The translations under genes were made by a program, and so were the position numbers. Under the pieces are notes generated by a model. The model searched no databases. It was not told the origin of the DNA and saw only the letters and a program-made list of their open reading frames with translations. Below are positions 62,246 through 64,000 of a stretch of DNA of 64,000 nt, piece by piece. Position 1 is the first letter of the stretch; each line of letters begins with the position of its first letter. This DNA comes from Kitasatospora sp. Root107. GTDB lineage: Bacteria > Actinomycetota > Actinomycetes > Streptomycetales > Streptomycetaceae. The stretch is from positions 44,418 through 108,417 of the forward strand of contig NZ_LMCT01000006.1 of the NCBI RefSeq assembly GCF_001424875.1, written 5' to 3'.

Positions 62246-62686
62246 ATGACCACCGCCGAACCCGTCGCCGACGAGCCGACCATCGCCCGTCGTCCACGTC
62301 GCCGCTTCCATGAACCACAGCAGCGCCAGCGCTTTCTCACGATCCGCGTGAGCAGCGACGAGCAAGCACAGATACGCCGTGCCGCTTCCGAGCGTGCTGA
62401 GACCGTCGCCCGTTTCGTCGCGAGCGCTGCCCTCAGCGCCGCATCCCGACCTGACGCCCCACGCGACACCAACGACCAGCTCAACCGCGCGATCGACGAG
62501 CTCGCCGCCTCGCGCCGGCAGGCCGCGCGGGTCGGCAACAACGTCAACCAGATCGCCCGGGAGCTCAACTCCGGTGGTCTCCCGCACCCGACAGATCTGG
62601 TCGCCGCGTTGGCCACAGTTCGAAGCACCATCGCCACCCTGGACGCCGTGGCGGCTGCCCTTCTGAAGGATCGGAAGAAGACCTGA
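62246..62686 (+). CDS. MobC-like relaxosome protein
   Basis: Protein of 146 residues. RFLTIRVSSDEQAQIRRAAS fits a ribbon-helix-helix DNA-binding start. VGNNVNQIARELNSGGLP is the hallmark of the MobC family, followed by a C-terminal helix. It helps the relaxase nick at oriT. ATG 62246 is used; the frame is open further upstream, but that part overlaps the hairpin cluster. Its stop overlaps the relaxase start as CTGA. Confidence 0.85.
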   Translation: MTTAEPVADEPTIARRPRRRFHEPQQRQRFLTIRVSSDEQAQIRRAASERAETVARFVASAALSAASRPDAPRDTNDQLNRAIDELAASRRQAARVGNNVNQIARELNSGGLPHPTDLVAALATVRSTIATLDAVAAALLKDRKKT

Positions 62687-64000
62687 ACCCGAACATCACC
62701 CGGGGGTCGCGGACGTACGGGCTGCTGGCCTACCTCTACGGTCCCGGCCGACGCGACGAGCACACCGACCCGCATCTCGTGGCCAGTTGGGACGGCTTCG
62801 CTCCCGACCCGGGCCGCGATCCGAACGCCTCCCTCAAGCAGCTCCAGACGGCGCTGGATATGAGGGTCGAGCAGCGCGGCTCCAAGCGGGCGCTGAAGAA
62901 GCCTGTCTGGCACTGCTCGATCCGGACCGCTCCCGAAGACCGGCTGCTCAGCGACGAGGAGTGGGCGGAGGCGGCCCGCCGTGTCGCCGAGGAGGGCGAC
63001 CCGGACGGCTGCCGGTGGGTCGCCGTGCGTCACGCGGACGACCACATCCACATCGCCGCCACCATCGTGCGCGGTGACCTGCTGAAGGCGGACATCGAGT
63101 TCGACTTCCGCAGGGCCCAGGCGGAGTGCCGCAAGATCGAGAAGGAGTGGGGGCTGCGTGAGCTCAACCCTGGCGACGGCACGTCAGCCAAAGAGGCGAC
63201 CAACCGCGAGAAGCACAAGGCCCAGCGGCTGTCCCGGCCGGACACCAGTCGGCAGCAGCTGCGCGACGCGGTCCGCCAGGCCCTGGCCGGCGCCCGGGAC
63301 GAGGAGGAGTTCTTCTCCCGGCTGGAGACGGCCGGGGTGCTGGTCAACCGGAAGATCGGCCCTTCCGGCGACACCCTCGGATACAGCGTCGCGGCCGTCG
63401 GTGAGCGCGACGGCGCACGCGAGCCGGTCTGGTTCGGCGGCTACAAGCTCGCCCCCGACCTGACCTTGCCCAAGATCCGCCGACGCCTGGCCGTGCCCGT
63501 CGCCGACCGTGCGGCCGAGAGCCGCCCCTCCACCGGAGAGAGCGGTGGCCGGACGCCAGCAGGCCGGCGCTCCCCGGCAGCTACGGCACGCCTGCGGACG
63601 GCGGACGCCGCAGTGGAGGCAATCGACCTGCTCGGCGGCGAACCCGAGGACGCGGCCGGCGTGGTCGAGGCAACCGGTGAGGTCCTCGACGCCTTGGCGG
63701 CGACCGCCCTGTCCGGACAGAAGCAGGAGCTGCTGGCCGCAGCCCGGGCCTACGAGCGGGCCTCGCGTTCGCACGTACGAGCCGCGAACTCCGGCTCCCG
63801 CACGGTGCGGGCCGCCGCCCGCGCGGTACTGTCCGGCGGCTCCACCAGCAACCGGGGCCCGGACGGCGCCGCTGCGGCCACCCTGCTGTCGGTGCTGGTC
63901 CTGCTGGTGATCGCAGCCGGCCGCTGGCACGCCGAACAGGGCCACCGTCAGCAGGCCGCAGCCGCCCGCGCGGCGGCCGACCACCTGCGCGCCGCCTACC
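62683..64000 (+). CDS. Mobilization relaxase (3' end outside window)
   Basis: At least 439 residues and open to the window edge. It begins NPNITRGSRTYGLLAYLYGP and contains VAVRHADDHIHIAATIVR, the HxDxxHxH metal-binding motif III of MobA/VirD2-type relaxases. WHCSIRTAP precedes it; a helical middle and a hydrophobic segment (LLSVLVLLVIAAG) near the edge follow. It would nick oriT and carry the strand during conjugative mobilization. The only start that keeps the conserved N-terminus is CTG 62683, whose last two bases are shared with the mobC stop (CTGA). Confidence 0.8.
   Translation, partial: MNPNITRGSRTYGLLAYLYGPGRRDEHTDPHLVASWDGFAPDPGRDPNASLKQLQTALDMRVEQRGSKRALKKPVWHCSIRTAPEDRLLSDEEWAEAARRVAEEGDPDGCRWVAVRHADDHIHIAATIVRGDLLKADIEFDFRRAQAECRKIEKEWGLRELNPGDGTSAKEATNREKHKAQRLSRPDTSRQQLRDAVRQALAGARDEEEFFSRLETAGVLVNRKIGPSGDTLGYSVAAVGERDGAREPVWFGGYKLAPDLTLPKIRRRLAVPVADRAAESRPSTGESGGRTPAGRRSPAATARLRTADAAVEAIDLLGGEPEDAAGVVEATGEVLDALAATALSGQKQELLAAARAYERASRSHVRAANSGSRTVRAAARAVLSGGSTSNRGPDGAAAATLLSVLVLLVIAAGRWHAEQGHRQQAAAARAAADHLRAAY

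Noticed and set aside
1..64000. tRNA or rRNA genes and att sites
   Set aside because: No cloverleaf with a recognisable T-loop and no rRNA segment was found by eye. The far end of the mobilizable element lies outside the window, so att sites cannot be paired.

Overview
The window is very GC-rich actinobacterial DNA. Genes are tightly packed with many ATGA/GTGA stop-start overlaps, GTG starts are frequent, and the gene content (WhiB-like protein, HTH-TPR regulator, DUF2637 transfer protein, MAB_1171c-type membrane protein, P450) points to Streptomyces or a close relative. The content is accessory: two uncharacterised biosynthetic operons, a two-system defence island, an insertion sequence, and the start of a mobilizable element that runs off the right end.

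Layout. (1) 1-2.7 kb: the end of a phosphotransferase-like gene, a short-chain dehydrogenase behind a possible gene remnant, and a class I methyltransferase. (2) 2.7-12.5 kb, minus strand: one compact eight-gene operon. In transcription order it encodes a kinase-like/nucleotidyltransferase fusion, a long SPASM radical SAM enzyme, a GT4-like glycosyltransferase, a second radical SAM enzyme, a PLP decarboxylase, a GT2-like glycosyltransferase, a sulfotransferase and an APS-kinase-like P-loop protein. A complete arginyl-tRNA synthetase gene faces it across a shared 352-bp intergenic region. No precursor peptide gene is visible. (3) 14.9-28.6 kb: a complete class 1 DISARM operon in the canonical order drmD-drmMI-drmA-drmB-drmC. 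(4) 29.0-37.0 kb: a complete Wadjet-type operon jetA-jetB-jetC-jetD, closed by a strong hairpin. (5) 37.1-39.0 kb: a HIT-family gene, two decayed gene fragments and an APH-fold kinase. (6) 39.0-47.8 kb, minus strand: a nine-gene sugar/cyclitol-type operon (NAD-sugar epimerase, GT8, GT2, small P-loop kinase, Gfo/Idh/MocA oxidoreductase, APH-fold kinase, cupin, DegT/EryC1 aminotransferase, zinc alcohol dehydrogenase). It diverges from an HTH-TPR regulator and a GNAT acetyltransferase. (7) 50.1-52.7 kb: a gene remnant interrupted by an ISL3-like insertion sequence with 44-bp inverted repeats and a 5-bp target duplication. The transposase carries an in-frame TAG. (8) 52.7-64.0 kb: plasmid/IME-type functions. 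These are an HTH protein, a P450 + MAB_1171c-like + ImmA/IrrE + XRE regulator module on the minus strand, then a plus-strand series (small protein, Rep-like protein, DnaC-like ATPase, WhiB-like protein, DUF2637 protein, small protein, an oriT-like hairpin cluster, MobC, and a relaxase cut by the window edge).

How the parts fit. DISARM and Wadjet lie head to tail and form a defence island against phages and plasmids. The two biosynthetic operons have the translational coupling expected of single pathways, but their products cannot be read from sequence. The XRE regulator sits beside four helically phased copies of an ACTTTAGTG-type operator in the divergent promoter region of the replication/mobilization genes, so it probably represses both itself and the transfer module.

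No tRNA, rRNA or CRISPR array was seen.
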